64,000 nt of DNA from a virus, in the IMG/VR virus record IMGVR_UViG_3300021440_000003, positions 1-64,000 of that record; one strand, written 5' to 3'. The translations under genes were made by a program, and so were the position numbers. The notes under the pieces are model-generated. The model was not told where the DNA came from. It searched no databases and saw only the letters and a program-made list of their open reading frames with translations. Every line of letters starts with the position of its first letter. The stretch's first letter is position 1. Below, one piece after another: positions 13,326 to 22,796 of the stretch.

Positions 13326-14528
13326 ATGCACCGCGCCCACAAGATAAAACTGCAACCAACAAAGGCTCAAGAGCAATACCTTGCTCGCGCCTGCGGTGTG
13401 GCTCGGTTTGCATTTAATTGGGCATTGGCTGAGTGGAAAAAAGACTACGAGGCTGGTGGCAAGCCGTCCGAAGCGGCGTTGCGCAAGAAACTTAACAGCA
13501 TTAAGGCGACCGAGTTTCCGTGGATGGCGGATGTCACCAAGTGCGCACCGCAACAAGCCATCAAGAACGTCGGTGCCGCATTCCAGCACTTCTTCCGGCG
13601 TGTCAAGCAAGGCGGAAAACCTGGCTACCCTAAGTTCAAACGCAAAGGCCAACACGACAGTTTCCGTGCCGACAACGGGCCTGCTGACGCCAACAGCAAT
13701 GCCGTGGAGTGTGACGGCAAGACCATCAAACTGCCACGCTGTGGCACGGTCAAGATGCGCGAGTTGTTGCGCTTCTCTGGCCGCACACTGTCTGCCACCG
13801 TTAGCAAACAAGCCGATGGCTGGTATGTCACCGTTTTGGTTGACACCTCAGACATGCTGACTGGCCCCTTGGGTGGGGGCGTTGTTGGCGTTGACCTCGG
13901 CATTAAGAATCTGGCGGTGCTAAGCACTGGCGAAGTGCTGGCACCGCTCAAACCGCACCGCGCCTTGCACACCCGCTTGGTGCGTTTATCCCGTAGTCTC
14001 AGCCGCAAGAAAAAAGGCAGCAGCAACCGAGCCAAAGCGAAAACCAAGCTGGCAAAGTTGCACAAGCGTATCGCGGACATCCGTGTTGATGCGCTGCACA
14101 AGCTGACCAACCGTCTTGCAACTGAGTTTGACACCATCGCCGTTGAAGACCTGAACGTGAAAGGAATGGTGCGTAACCGCCACCTTGCCCGCAGCGTGTC
14201 CGATGCTGGGTTTGGCGAGTTCCGCAGCCAGCTTGCATACAAGTCTGCAATGACTGGTGCATCAGTTTTTATCGTAGACCGCTTCTACCCATCGAGCAAG
14301 ACATGCTCTGCGTGCGGCGAAATCCATGATATGAAGCTGAGCGACCGTGTGATGGTGTGTGACTGCGGCAACGTGATGGACCGCGACCTGAATGCGGCCA
14401 TAAACCTAAAGAACAAGGCGGTCAGCTTGACCGTTTCAGCCTGTGGAGAGGATGGCTCTGGCCGTGGTAGCAATACCGCGACGAAACCAACCTCTATGAA
14501 GCAGGAAGATTTGGCTGCATTGTGTTGA
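13326..14528 (+). CDS. tnpB: IS607 TnpB RNA-guided nuclease
   Basis: The product has 400 residues. It keeps all three RuvC acids: D in VVGVDLGIKNLAV, E in IAVEDLNVKGM and D in MDRDLNAA. A zinc ribbon (CSACG and CDCG) lies between the last two. This family cleaves DNA guided by an omega-RNA transcribed from the right end of the element. It starts four bases after tnpA. Intact motifs make activity likely. Confidence 0.9.
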   Translation: MHRAHKIKLQPTKAQEQYLARACGVARFAFNWALAEWKKDYEAGGKPSEAALRKKLNSIKATEFPWMADVTKCAPQQAIKNVGAAFQHFFRRVKQGGKPGYPKFKRKGQHDSFRADNGPADANSNAVECDGKTIKLPRCGTVKMRELLRFSGRTLSATVSKQADGWYVTVLVDTSDMLTGPLGGGVVGVDLGIKNLAVLSTGEVLAPLKPHRALHTRLVRLSRSLSRKKKGSSNRAKAKTKLAKLHKRIADIRVDALHKLTNRLATEFDTIAVEDLNVKGMVRNRHLARSVSDAGFGEFRSQLAYKSAMTGASVFIVDRFYPSSKTCSACGEIHDMKLSDRVMVCDCGNVMDRDLNAAINLKNKAVSLTVSACGEDGSGRGSNTATKPTSMKQEDLAALC

Positions 14529-14537
14529 AACATGCAG
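14514..14537 (+). ncRNA. Terminal hairpin of IS607 omega-RNA (predicted)
   Basis: GCTGCAT (14514-14520) and ATGCAGC (14531/2-14537) can pair across the tnpB stop. TnpB guide RNAs overlap the gene end and extend into flanking DNA. The guide would then begin at about 14553 in the split phage gene. Confidence 0.45.
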
Positions 14538-14589
14538 CTATATCAGAGCGGCTACAAGCCCCGCATACCAGAATCAGTAAAAAGACGCG

Positions 14590-15972
14590 ATGCTAGACAA
14601 CCTGCTACAACAGATCAAACTCCCATTCGACCTGAAGCCCAAGCAACGTGATGCTATAGAAAACATAGCGCAGTTTGACCGGGGAGGCTTGTTCACGGAT
14701 GTGGGCACCGGCAAGACTGTGATGGCCACCTTGATCGCCATGATCTGGAGGCCACGCAAGGTGTTCATCGCCATGCCCCCGATCTTGCTTGACCAGTGGG
14801 CTGATTGGCTTGAGTCGATTGGCCAAACGGATGTGTCAATCTACCGGGGACCACGACGCAAGCCGGACCAACTTGACCACGCTTGGGTCCTCATGTCGCA
14901 CAACGTGTTCCGGGACTCCTTCGAGCACGTGAGAGACCGATTCGACGCGTCCCAAGACGTGTTGATTATGGAAGAAGCCCATGCGATGAAGAACCCGGGC
15001 AGCCAGCTGTTCAAGAAGGTGGGCAATGTCCTCATCCCGAAAGGCAAGGTCATCCTGCTCACCGGCACGCCCACCAGCAACCCGGGAGATGGCTACGCCT
15101 ACACCCGCATCAAGACCCCGGCTGTGTACCGCAGCAAGGGCCACTTCGACCGCATCCATGTGGCCGAGCGAGACATCTACAACAATGTGACCAAATGGAA
15201 GGACCTTGACCTGCTGTCCGCAAACTTGCACCTGCAAGCGGTCAAGCTGACCAAGGAAGACATTTTCGGGGACACCCCCGACCCGATCTACACCACCATG
15301 TCGTACAGGCTTGACCCGGCGCATGAGAAGCTCTACAACCAGCTGGCGGAGGAGCAGCTGCTGCTTCTGACGACCGGGGACAAGATTGACGCCACCACGG
15401 CCACCCGCTTGTACCACGCGCTCCAGCAGATCGTGGTCAACTGGTCGCACTTCGCCGCCCAGGACAAGCGCCCTGCGGCCTTCGACTTGCTTGACGAGGT
15501 GATCGAGTCCACACAGTGCATGGACAAGAGCAAGACCAAGCTGTCGGTGTGGGTCAATTACCGCATGACAAACGAGGCCGTTGTCAAGTACCTTCGCGCC
15601 AAGTTCGGAGATCGAGCCATCGCAGCGGCATACGGCGACGTGGACTCATCCAAGGGTGTGCACGCCATCATGAACGACCCGGAATGCCGGATTCTGGTGG
15701 CGCACCCGAAGTCAGCCGGTGTGGGCCTCAACATGCAGCACGTCTCGCACGAGATGTTGTTTCTGGAGGCCAGCACGGTGCCCATGGAGATGAAGCAGAC
15801 CATCGGCCGCATCGACCGGGCGGGACAGACCAAGGTGCCGCATATCCGGTTCGCCCAGGCCAAGGGCACCATCCAGGTCAAGCTGTTCCGAGACTTGCTC
15901 TCGAAGGACGATTTGGTCTCACACGTGGAGAGGTCTCCTAAGTCCCTTCGCAATTCAATTTACGGGTCCTGA
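14590..15972 (+). CDS. SNF2-like superfamily 2 helicase
   Basis: The product has 460 residues with GTGKT (39-43) as motif I, EEAH (128-131) as motif II, TGTPTSNP as motif III and QTIGRIDRAGQ (about 403-413) as motif VI. Such proteins translocate on duplex DNA using ATP. In phages they probably assist replication, recombination or removal of bound proteins. It is the first gene of the replication block and now lies just behind the IS607 element. Confidence 0.88.
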   Translation: MLDNLLQQIKLPFDLKPKQRDAIENIAQFDRGGLFTDVGTGKTVMATLIAMIWRPRKVFIAMPPILLDQWADWLESIGQTDVSIYRGPRRKPDQLDHAWVLMSHNVFRDSFEHVRDRFDASQDVLIMEEAHAMKNPGSQLFKKVGNVLIPKGKVILLTGTPTSNPGDGYAYTRIKTPAVYRSKGHFDRIHVAERDIYNNVTKWKDLDLLSANLHLQAVKLTKEDIFGDTPDPIYTTMSYRLDPAHEKLYNQLAEEQLLLLTTGDKIDATTATRLYHALQQIVVNWSHFAAQDKRPAAFDLLDEVIESTQCMDKSKTKLSVWVNYRMTNEAVVKYLRAKFGDRAIAAAYGDVDSSKGVHAIMNDPECRILVAHPKSAGVGLNMQHVSHEMLFLEASTVPMEMKQTIGRIDRAGQTKVPHIRFAQAKGTIQVKLFRDLLSKDDLVSHVERSPKSLRNSIYGS

Positions 15973-16024
15973 CCCGCCCGGCTGTGATACAGTCGCGGCT
16001 TCGAAAAGAAAGACAACCTAGATC

Positions 16025-16522
16025 ATGGACCACGCAGTACGCAGTTCCTTAGAAAAACGCTTGACACGACAAGCCGCGCAGCAGAGCCTCAACGAGAGCG
16101 AATACCTGCTGTACACCGGATGTACCCACTACGAAAGATACCTGTGCGGAGCAGGCAAGGTGCTTGCCCTGTGGCGGGTGCGTGACGGGCATCCGATCAT
16201 CGAGAACATCTACCGGGTGGTCTCCGTGGCGGTTGATGCCTATGACGGGTTCTCGGCCAAGATCGTGGGCGATGATTGCTCTGAGCACCGCATCACCCAC
16301 CACCCCACACAGCTTGGCCAGAACACGATCTTTGCCAGCTTCCCCTTCTTCCCTGAGACCATGTACCAATCGGTCGGCGTCAACAGCCGAATGATGGTGC
16401 GTTTTCCTCTGGTGTTCCGGCAAGCATCAAGCCCGAGCGCTACCTCCGAGGGTACCCAACACCTGACAGACATTCCGCGATTGGTTGATCTGTTCCCCCA
16501 ATACGAAGGCGTTAAATTCTGA
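16025..16522 (+). CDS. Hypothetical protein before the primase-helicase
   Basis: The product has 165 residues without recognisable motifs. Start ATG follows GAAAGACAACCTAGATC, a weak ribosome site, and the end overlaps the primase-helicase start by one base (TGATG). The coupling suggests a role with the replication enzymes. Confidence 0.6.
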   Translation: MDHAVRSSLEKRLTRQAAQQSLNESEYLLYTGCTHYERYLCGAGKVLALWRVRDGHPIIENIYRVVSVAVDAYDGFSAKIVGDDCSEHRITHHPTQLGQNTIFASFPFFPETMYQSVGVNSRMMVRFPLVFRQASSPSATSEGTQHLTDIPRLVDLFPQYEGVKF

Positions 16523-19410
16523 TGTACAAGTACTACCAAATCGAGGGTGGTGAGGAGTCTTGGAAAGAAATTCAAGCGAGCCACCGAAGCTCCTTGCCGG
16601 ACCCGATGTTCGTGACCGTGCTGGCCGTGGACCGCTTGGTCACGGATGGAATGACCAAGGCGGAGATTTCCAAGATCAAGTACAGCGGCCCGCTGTACTT
16701 TGATTGGGACGGAACCTCAGTGGCCGAGGTGGTGCCCAACGTGCAAGCGTTCATCGAGTCGCTGCGCAAACTTGGAATTGACGACGAGCACTACAAGCTG
16801 TACGCCACCGGAGGCCGTGGCTTCCACATCGAGATCCCGCCAGAGGTCTTCATGGAGAAGCCCAAGGCCGTGGAACACTTGCCTCTGATCTTCAAGGAAA
16901 TGGCGCTGGACTTGGTGACGGACACCATGGACTTGCGAGTGTATTCCGGCCGCAAGGGCCGCATGTGGCGGCAGCCCAACGTGCAGCGCCCCAACGGCAT
17001 GTTCAAGGTGCGCATCGACCATGACACGCTGGACGGAATGGACGAGGCGCGGTACCGCATGGTGTGTTCCGACACCGCCATCGACATTGACGTGTCTGCG
17101 GAGTTCAACCCCGGACTTGCCCTGCGCTTTGACAAGGCAGTCCAGAAGATCAAGCAGGTGCTGGGCAAGCGCAAGGGCGAGAAGCCTGTGGTGCTGCCAG
17201 CCAATATGCCTTCGATGGACGCCCTGATGGAAGGCCGTGGCATCAAGCCCGGCACAGGGTTCCAGACCATCGCCTTGCAGTTGGGTGTGTTTGCCAATGC
17301 GAGAGGTTACACCGAGGACGAGCTGGTTACCCGGTGTGCAGGCTTGCTGGAGTCGCATGAGTCGGACGGCTCGCGCTACAACAGCCAGGCCAAGCGCGAG
17401 CGAGAGCTGCGTCGCATGTGGGTGTACACCAACGACAACCCGTGCTACAGCTACTCCGCTGGGGCCATCAAGGTGTTGTTGACGCACCCCGCACCGGACG
17501 TGGAGGGCATGGCCGCCACACCCGAGGAAGTCCAAGCGATGATCGACACACCCATCGAGCAGCTGGAGCCTGATGTGGATGACCTTGCCGGTGTTGTATT
17601 AAACCAACACGGCGTGTTTGCCCGTACCGAGTTCGGACCCAAGCGCGTGTCGGCCATCTCGTTCGACAACGTGAGGACCTTGCGCTCGACGGACAACGGC
17701 ACCATCGCCATGGTGGAGGCTGATGTGATGGTCAACGGCAAGACCATCTGCCGGTCGCCCATCGAGCTGGACACGTTCCACAGCGCAGGCAACTTCAACA
17801 AGTTCGCTGCACGCCACGGACACGCGTTCCAGGGTAATGATGCCAACGTGCGGGGCATGTACCTACGCTTGATGGAGAAAGCCAAATTGACCGGTGGAGA
17901 CAACTTCGCGGTGACACGGGAAGGACTTGACGTCATCAACATCCCCAACCACCAAGACGAGAGGCTGCGCAAGCCCTTCTTGATCTGGGCGGACGGCAAG
18001 GGTGTGGTGCTGGAGCCGGAAGCGGCGCAGACCGGTTTGAAGATCTCGTTCCAAGGGTTTCCTGACCCACGAGGGCAGTTCAGGTCAGACTTGCACGACG
18101 CCCCAAACCTTGCCACCTGGCTTGAGGAAGGCAACCACAAGGAACGGATGCGAGTCGCTCTGGAGAATTTCCTCCAATGTCAAGCACCTAACTCCATGGC
18201 CAACCTGCTTGGCTGGTACATAGCATGCTTTTACCGGATGTTGTTCCATAAGGCGTACAACAAGTTCCCGCTGTTGCACGTGAATGGGGCCGCAGGATCG
18301 GCTAAAACGGAGACTAACAAGGCATTGCTTGGGTTATTCTATTATAACCAAGAGCCGCGTATGTTGACACCATCATCGACGGTGTTCGCCATCAACTACT
18401 GCGCCTCGGGCAGCGCGTCCATTCCTCTGGTGGTGGACGAGTACAAGCCGCACGAGATGCCAGCCGCCATGCACGACAAGTTGAAGCTGATCTTCCGTGA
18501 CGCGTACAACTGCCGCGACGTGGCCCGGGGCGGCGGCAGCCGAGACAATGACGACTACCGTGTGCTGTCCTCGGCGATGCTGGCCGCGCCCATGGCCTTT
18601 ATCGCGGAAGCGGTCGAGGACGAAGCAGCCCTGATGGAGCGTGTGGTGCTTGTCACCATGAGCCGACCGACACCCCTGCAAGCGAGCAAAAACCTTGCCC
18701 GCTACCTGCGGTTCTCGGAGTTCAAGGAATGCCTTGCAGTCATCGGCAAGTACATCGCAGCGGACATTGTGTCGAGCTACACGATCGACCAACTCAAGAA
18801 GGACTTTGACCCATTGCTTGAGGAGGCCCGCAAGCAGTTCATGCTGCAAGAGGGTGATATGTCCAACCTGGCCCCTGAGCAGCTGCAACGAAAGTTCTCT
18901 GCCAAGGAACGTACGGTGTTCAACTTCACGGTGGCACGATTCGGCTTGCGTCGGTTCAAGTCGCTGATGGAGGACATTTACGGCGACCAGCTCAACCACC
19001 TGATCGAGGACTTGGACAGCAAGCTCTACGACCGAATGCTTGACCTCGGCTCCTCCACGCAAGCGGAGTGGCTCAAGGTGCTCAACGTCATGGTCGATAT
19101 GTCGTACTTGGATGACAACCTACCCTACAAGATGGTGGTCGGCAAGGACTACGCACTGGTGCACCACGGCGGCATTGACTGTGTTGAGGTATCACCTCGA
19201 CTGGCCTATGCCAAGTATCGCCAGTATTGTCGGATGGCTGGCAGCCGTCCGTTGTTTTCAGGAGAGACCGCCTACTTGCACAGCTTGAGGGACGCGTCCG
19301 CAGTGGTCAACATGGGCCACACCGGAGGCAAGATTCAATGTGCAGGTGGCTCTATCCTGTTCGATGCACAAGGGCTTTCCGCCCTTGGCGTGCGAGCCTT
19401 CCGGAAGTGA
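16522..19410 (+). CDS. Primase-helicase with AEP-type primase and SF3-like ATPase domains
   Basis: The product has 962 residues. The N-terminal third has an archaeo-eukaryotic primase signature: DWD at 61-63 in YFDWDGTS, then TGGRGFHIEI and an R-K-G-R basic strand. The C-terminal half has Walker A GAAGSAKT (589-596) and Walker B PLVVDE (635-640), followed by a long helical tail. It would make primers and unwind the fork, replacing host DnaG and DnaB. The polymerase is at 23008. Confidence 0.82.
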   Translation: MYKYYQIEGGEESWKEIQASHRSSLPDPMFVTVLAVDRLVTDGMTKAEISKIKYSGPLYFDWDGTSVAEVVPNVQAFIESLRKLGIDDEHYKLYATGGRGFHIEIPPEVFMEKPKAVEHLPLIFKEMALDLVTDTMDLRVYSGRKGRMWRQPNVQRPNGMFKVRIDHDTLDGMDEARYRMVCSDTAIDIDVSAEFNPGLALRFDKAVQKIKQVLGKRKGEKPVVLPANMPSMDALMEGRGIKPGTGFQTIALQLGVFANARGYTEDELVTRCAGLLESHESDGSRYNSQAKRERELRRMWVYTNDNPCYSYSAGAIKVLLTHPAPDVEGMAATPEEVQAMIDTPIEQLEPDVDDLAGVVLNQHGVFARTEFGPKRVSAISFDNVRTLRSTDNGTIAMVEADVMVNGKTICRSPIELDTFHSAGNFNKFAARHGHAFQGNDANVRGMYLRLMEKAKLTGGDNFAVTREGLDVINIPNHQDERLRKPFLIWADGKGVVLEPEAAQTGLKISFQGFPDPRGQFRSDLHDAPNLATWLEEGNHKERMRVALENFLQCQAPNSMANLLGWYIACFYRMLFHKAYNKFPLLHVNGAAGSAKTETNKALLGLFYYNQEPRMLTPSSTVFAINYCASGSASIPLVVDEYKPHEMPAAMHDKLKLIFRDAYNCRDVARGGGSRDNDDYRVLSSAMLAAPMAFIAEAVEDEAALMERVVLVTMSRPTPLQASKNLARYLRFSEFKECLAVIGKYIAADIVSSYTIDQLKKDFDPLLEEARKQFMLQEGDMSNLAPEQLQRKFSAKERTVFNFTVARFGLRRFKSLMEDIYGDQLNHLIEDLDSKLYDRMLDLGSSTQAEWLKVLNVMVDMSYLDDNLPYKMVVGKDYALVHHGGIDCVEVSPRLAYAKYRQYCRMAGSRPLFSGETAYLHSLRDASAVVNMGHTGGKIQCAGGSILFDAQGLSALGVRAFRK

Positions 19411-19552
19411 CCCAGAAAGGACGACTTGTCTTGATCGCAAACAGGAGCGCTATTCCCAGCTGATCTAGGATATACTCCCCCACCCAATTCAGGCGACAAG
19501 CCTGAACCCGTCGCACAAGCGGTCCTTGTGCACCACGAAAAAGGAAACGAAA
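19411..19552 (+). promoter_or_regulatory. 142-base leader with weak promoter-like sequence
   Basis: The gap holds TATACT at 19471-19476 without a clear -35. The transcript would have a leader of about 70 bases ending in AAAAAGGAAACG before the ATG at 19553. The gap is unusually long for this compact region, so separate expression of the next gene is plausible. Confidence 0.35.
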
Positions 19553-20224
19553 ATGTCAATGAAAAAACCTCAATTTGAAACCAACGAAGGTACCGAAAAT
19601 GTTGCTCCTGAAGCCAGCCCCACAACGGCTGTTGCAGCGCCTGCAACATCTTCAGTGGCCATGGTCGGAGCCTCTGGCGCAGACCCTCTTGCAGCTCTCC
19701 AAGATAAACTCCACGTTGAATACGATACGCTTACTCAGGTGAAAGTGTCTCCCGGAGCTTGGCTGGAGCGCGAGACGGAAGAAAGCCTTGGCGACACCAT
19801 CGTCCTGAAGCTGCTGTCTTGGCAAGACAGCTACGTGTGCTCCCCCAACGATGACTCTGCTGAAACTGACCTCATCAAGTACAGCGACGACGGCGTGACG
19901 TCCAAGGACGGAGTGAACATGCAGGAGCATCTGGCCCAGCTGAAGGCTGACGGCTACGAAGATGCCAAGATCAGCCAGCGCATGATCTTGGTCGGTGCCC
20001 TGAAAGAGTCCGGCAAGTCCACCCGCTTCCTGAACAAGCCTGTGCAGATTGATCTGCCGCCCACCAGCCGCAAGCAGTTCGTGCGCTACCGTGCCGAGAC
20101 CGCCTACGCCGTGAGCGAAGGCTTGATGGATGGCGCGAAAGCTCTGATTGTGGAAGCGAAGATTGTCCAAGCCAAAGGTAAGGGCACGAACCGTTACTCC
20201 ATGGCAACTTTCTCGGCTGCCTAA
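19553..20224 (+). CDS. Conserved hypothetical, possible DNA-replication accessory protein
   Basis: The product has 223 residues. The first 45 are low-complexity (A, T, P, E), followed by a folded domain with no catalytic motif. It has its own leader, a strong ribosome site and a strong terminator, which suggests high-level expression. It lies between primase-helicase and exonuclease. That pattern fits a single-stranded DNA-binding or annealing protein, but I see no OB-fold signature, so this is only a guess from context. Confidence 0.6.
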   Translation: MSMKKPQFETNEGTENVAPEASPTTAVAAPATSSVAMVGASGADPLAALQDKLHVEYDTLTQVKVSPGAWLERETEESLGDTIVLKLLSWQDSYVCSPNDDSAETDLIKYSDDGVTSKDGVNMQEHLAQLKADGYEDAKISQRMILVGALKESGKSTRFLNKPVQIDLPPTSRKQFVRYRAETAYAVSEGLMDGAKALIVEAKIVQAKGKGTNRYSMATFSAA

Positions 20225-20233
20225 CTCAACTGA

Positions 20234-20262
20234 AAGCCCGGCCCCGTGCCGGGCTTCTTCAT
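20234..20262 (+). terminator. Rho-independent terminator
   Basis: AAGCCCGGC (20234-20242), loop CCCGT and GCCGGGCTT (20248-20256) are followed by CTTC. The 9-bp GC-rich stem ends the transcript of the gene at 19553, ten bases after its stop. The T-run is short, so read-through into the exonuclease is possible. Confidence 0.75.
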
Positions 20263-20271
20263 TCACACACT

Positions 20272-20946
20272 ATGCGATATTTCGTCATCGACACGGAGAC
20301 CGTTGGTCTCAAGACGCCCGAGCTGCCAGCCTCCGGTGTTGTACAAGTTGCGTGGATTGAGATTGACAAGGACCTCAACGTGTTGTCCGAGCATTCCCAC
20401 TACGTGAACCCAGGTTGTCCCATCGACCCCAAGGCATCGGAAGTCCACGGAGTCTACGACGACGACGTGAAGGACTGCCCGACACTTGCACAGGTGATGG
20501 ACCTTGGCACTGACCCGATCACGCTGATTGGCCACAATGTTGCCTTCGACTACCGCTTCTTGTCCAACTGGGTTTACCCAGCGAAAGTCCAGACCTTGTG
20601 CACCTTGCAGTTGGCTCGGCTGTATGTCAAGCACAGCGCCAACCACAAGCTGACCACGTTGGTGGAGCACCTTGAGATTCCGCAGGACAAGGCGCACAGC
20701 GCACTTGGCGACGTGAAGATGACCAACACCTTGCTCAAGGTGTTGCTGTACATGGGGCGCACCACGCTGGAAGATGCTGTGGCCCGTGAGCAGACGAATG
20801 CGCTGATGCACCGCATGCCCTTTGGCAAGCACAAGGGGGAGCTCATGATGGAGCTGCCCAAACCCTACGTTCGGTGGATGCTCGACCAGACTGACCTGCC
20901 TCCGGCCATCCGCCGCAGTCTTGAACACTTCGTGAGGCTCGCATGA
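20272..20946 (+). CDS. DEDDh 3'-5' exonuclease with DUF3820 tail
   Basis: The product has 224 residues. VIDTET gives the first two acids, GHNVAFD the third and HSALGDVKMT the final H and D. The last 60 residues (MPFGKHKGE, PKPYVRWML) match the short DUF3820 module often attached to such exonucleases. It probably proofreads or trims DNA ends. It overlaps the next gene by ATGA. Confidence 0.87.
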   Translation: MRYFVIDTETVGLKTPELPASGVVQVAWIEIDKDLNVLSEHSHYVNPGCPIDPKASEVHGVYDDDVKDCPTLAQVMDLGTDPITLIGHNVAFDYRFLSNWVYPAKVQTLCTLQLARLYVKHSANHKLTTLVEHLEIPQDKAHSALGDVKMTNTLLKVLLYMGRTTLEDAVAREQTNALMHRMPFGKHKGELMMELPKPYVRWMLDQTDLPPAIRRSLEHFVRLA

Positions 20947-21452
20947 CCTTTGACGACTACATCCCGCTGGCCATGCGCACAGCGAAGACCCTCCCTCTGG
21001 CTTTGGACATTGACCACGGCAAGATGCTGCTCATCTCCGAGGTGGGTGAGGTGGTGGACTGCTTGAAGAAGCACGTGATCTACGGCAAGGAGCTGGACAC
21101 CACCAACCTGCTGGAAGAATGCGGTGACCTCTGCTGGGGCATCGCGCTCCTGTCAAGCCGCCTTGGCTTCGTGCCCGAGGTTTACCCAGTCAAGTCATAC
21201 CGTGTGGCCACGGACATTGAGATGGTCTATCTGATGGCGCAGATGGCATCCAACATCAGCACAGGTGACATTCGCTTTGGATGCTCCAGCTTGCTCAACG
21301 CTGTGTCCAGCTTCCTGAGCCGATTCGACTTCACACTGGAGCAGGCGATGGAAAAGAACATTGCCAAGTTGGCGGTCCGGTACGGAGACAAGTACAGCGA
21401 CTATGCGGCGCTGAATCGGGACTTGTCGGCTGAGGCCGAGGTGCTTGGCTAA
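20943..21452 (+). CDS. MazG-like nucleotide pyrophosphohydrolase
   Basis: The product has 169 residues. EVGEVVDCLKK and EECGDLCWG supply the EExxE and ExxD-type metal-binding helices of the all-alpha NTP pyrophosphatases, and the end NIAKLAVRYGDKYS is typical of the family. It would hydrolyse nucleotides or ppGpp-like compounds during infection. Coupled to both neighbours. Confidence 0.75.
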   Translation: MTFDDYIPLAMRTAKTLPLALDIDHGKMLLISEVGEVVDCLKKHVIYGKELDTTNLLEECGDLCWGIALLSSRLGFVPEVYPVKSYRVATDIEMVYLMAQMASNISTGDIRFGCSSLLNAVSSFLSRFDFTLEQAMEKNIAKLAVRYGDKYSDYAALNRDLSAEAEVLG

Positions 21453-22588
21453 TGGCCACAGCACTCAATCGCATTCGTGCGACCCAGTATGCGGCTGGTA
21501 AGAAGCATACGCAGCGCATCATCGAGACGCTCGTGGACCTGCTCACGAAGGCCAAGGTGCCCGGTAAGGACCTGATGGCCTACATGCCCGACGCCCCGCT
21601 GGAGTACGCCAGGCCCGCCCTGATTGCCCCCTCCAACCGGGAGACGCTGGAAGTGAGCCCCTTGATGGTGTTCACGCCCCACATGCGAAGCCGGGATCCG
21701 GGCCTGTTCTTCAGTGCGTGGAAGAAGGCATGCAACCGGCTGCTGACCCGGCCGGGGCCTTCCAAGTGCACGTCGCTACCCGACCTGTCCAAGTTCCTGG
21801 GCTTCCCTGTGGGCCACGCAGCCATGCTGTTCTCGCCCCCTATCGGGGATTCGTACCGGGATCTGGTGCAGTTCGCAGCGGAGTCCGTCGCAGTGTTCGA
21901 GATGGTCTTCGGGGTGTCCGCCTCGGTGAACGACGACAACTACTGCGTGGAGGTGGACTCGTGCATCATCGGAGTCAAGAACCACCAGCTGTGCCTGCCC
22001 GGCTTGAGTACCACGATCATGTGTACGCCGACCGAGTTGAAGGCAAGCATGATACTGGAGCGAGGCCCGGTCTCTTGCTACGGCACGCTGGACATTCTGG
22101 ACTGCATGTACATCTGGTCGGACGAGGCGGAGGACGGAGAGGAGATCAAGTCCCACTTGCTCTACCTGCGAGCCCTCAACGACCCCGAGACCTTGATTGC
22201 GGCCCAGCGAGCTGTACTGGCTGTTGACGGTGTGACCGTCGTGAAGCGGCCACGACGCCGCAGAGCTTCCCGCGTAACCCAGATGAGGGTGACCAAGCAA
22301 ATCACGTACCCTGAGATGCTCTCGGACTTCCAGCGAGTCGAGGAAATCATCATGGACGAAGCGATACCGGACATCTCCCGTGTGTACGACATCGCGGACA
22401 TTTTGGTCACGAAGTACATGGCGGAGGAGTCATTCCGAAGCCGCTTCGGAATCCGCCTTGGGTCCTTGAGAACGAGTACACTCTCAGAGGAGCAAATTGT
22501 TCGATTCAGGACAGGGTGGACGGAGTACAGCACCGCTACCTTGGCCCGTGCCCATAAGCGAGACTCACGTGACAGACAAGTATACTGA
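21452..22588 (+). CDS. Hypothetical protein
   Basis: The product has 378 residues with no recognised motif. A very basic patch KRPRRRRASR lies near residue 260, dividing a larger N-terminal part from a C-terminal helical part. Nucleic-acid binding is possible. Context is nucleotide metabolism and replication. Confidence 0.65.
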   Translation: MATALNRIRATQYAAGKKHTQRIIETLVDLLTKAKVPGKDLMAYMPDAPLEYARPALIAPSNRETLEVSPLMVFTPHMRSRDPGLFFSAWKKACNRLLTRPGPSKCTSLPDLSKFLGFPVGHAAMLFSPPIGDSYRDLVQFAAESVAVFEMVFGVSASVNDDNYCVEVDSCIIGVKNHQLCLPGLSTTIMCTPTELKASMILERGPVSCYGTLDILDCMYIWSDEAEDGEEIKSHLLYLRALNDPETLIAAQRAVLAVDGVTVVKRPRRRRASRVTQMRVTKQITYPEMLSDFQRVEEIIMDEAIPDISRVYDIADILVTKYMAEESFRSRFGIRLGSLRTSTLSEEQIVRFRTGWTEYSTATLARAHKRDSRDRQVY

Positions 22589-22796
22589 CCCGATAGACAT
22601 TGCCTGCGAGCAGGAAGACTTCTTCAGGCAGGAAGCCATCCGCAGGCAAGCCTTGGCGTCTGCACAAGAGTACGACCCCGAGTTCGATGGAGTGCACTGC
22701 ATCGCTTGCGATGACGACATCCCAGACGGACGCTTGCTGCTTGGCAAGATTCGCTGCATCACCTGCCAAGAAATTAAAGAAAGACGAAGACGTTGA
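22569..22796 (+). CDS. TraR/DksA-type zinc finger protein
   Basis: The product has 75 residues from GTG. A helical N-terminal half (EQEDFFRQEAIRRQALA) precedes CIACDDDIPDGR and CITCQEIKERRR, a four-cysteine finger as in phage TraR-like proteins. These bind the secondary channel of RNA polymerase and modify transcription. GTG at 22569 was preferred over in-frame upstream codons because it fits the family length. Overlaps the preceding gene by 20 bases. Confidence 0.75.
   Translation: MTDKYTDPIDIACEQEDFFRQEAIRRQALASAQEYDPEFDGVHCIACDDDIPDGRLLLGKIRCITCQEIKERRRR

Larger units (their letters stand above)
12669..14552 (+). mobile_element. IS607-family transposon
   Basis: The element carries a serine-recombinase TnpA with MerR-type head and a full TnpB. 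Its ends are set by the split host gene: GGC stands immediately before the element (12666-12668) and at its end (14550-14552). IS607 enzymes exchange strands at a short GG-containing core without long duplications, which fits. The edges can slide by up to three bases because of the shared GGC. Confidence 0.88.
12519..14651 (+). pseudogene. Phage gene split by IS607, parts 12519-12668 and 14553-14651
   Basis: The first part encodes MSDNLHPTEQ through PPPKGVSLLL and GQWYEGALAWG. After the element the same frame resumes with YKPRIPESVKRRDAR and can run to 14651, overlapping the helicase gene. The G-V-S-L-L-L-I-N and W-Y-E-G-A-L-A-W-G-x-K-P-R-I-P pattern is typical of a small phage protein family, so the interruption is real. 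As it stands, TGA at 12669-12671 truncates the product at 50 residues. Confidence 0.75.
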
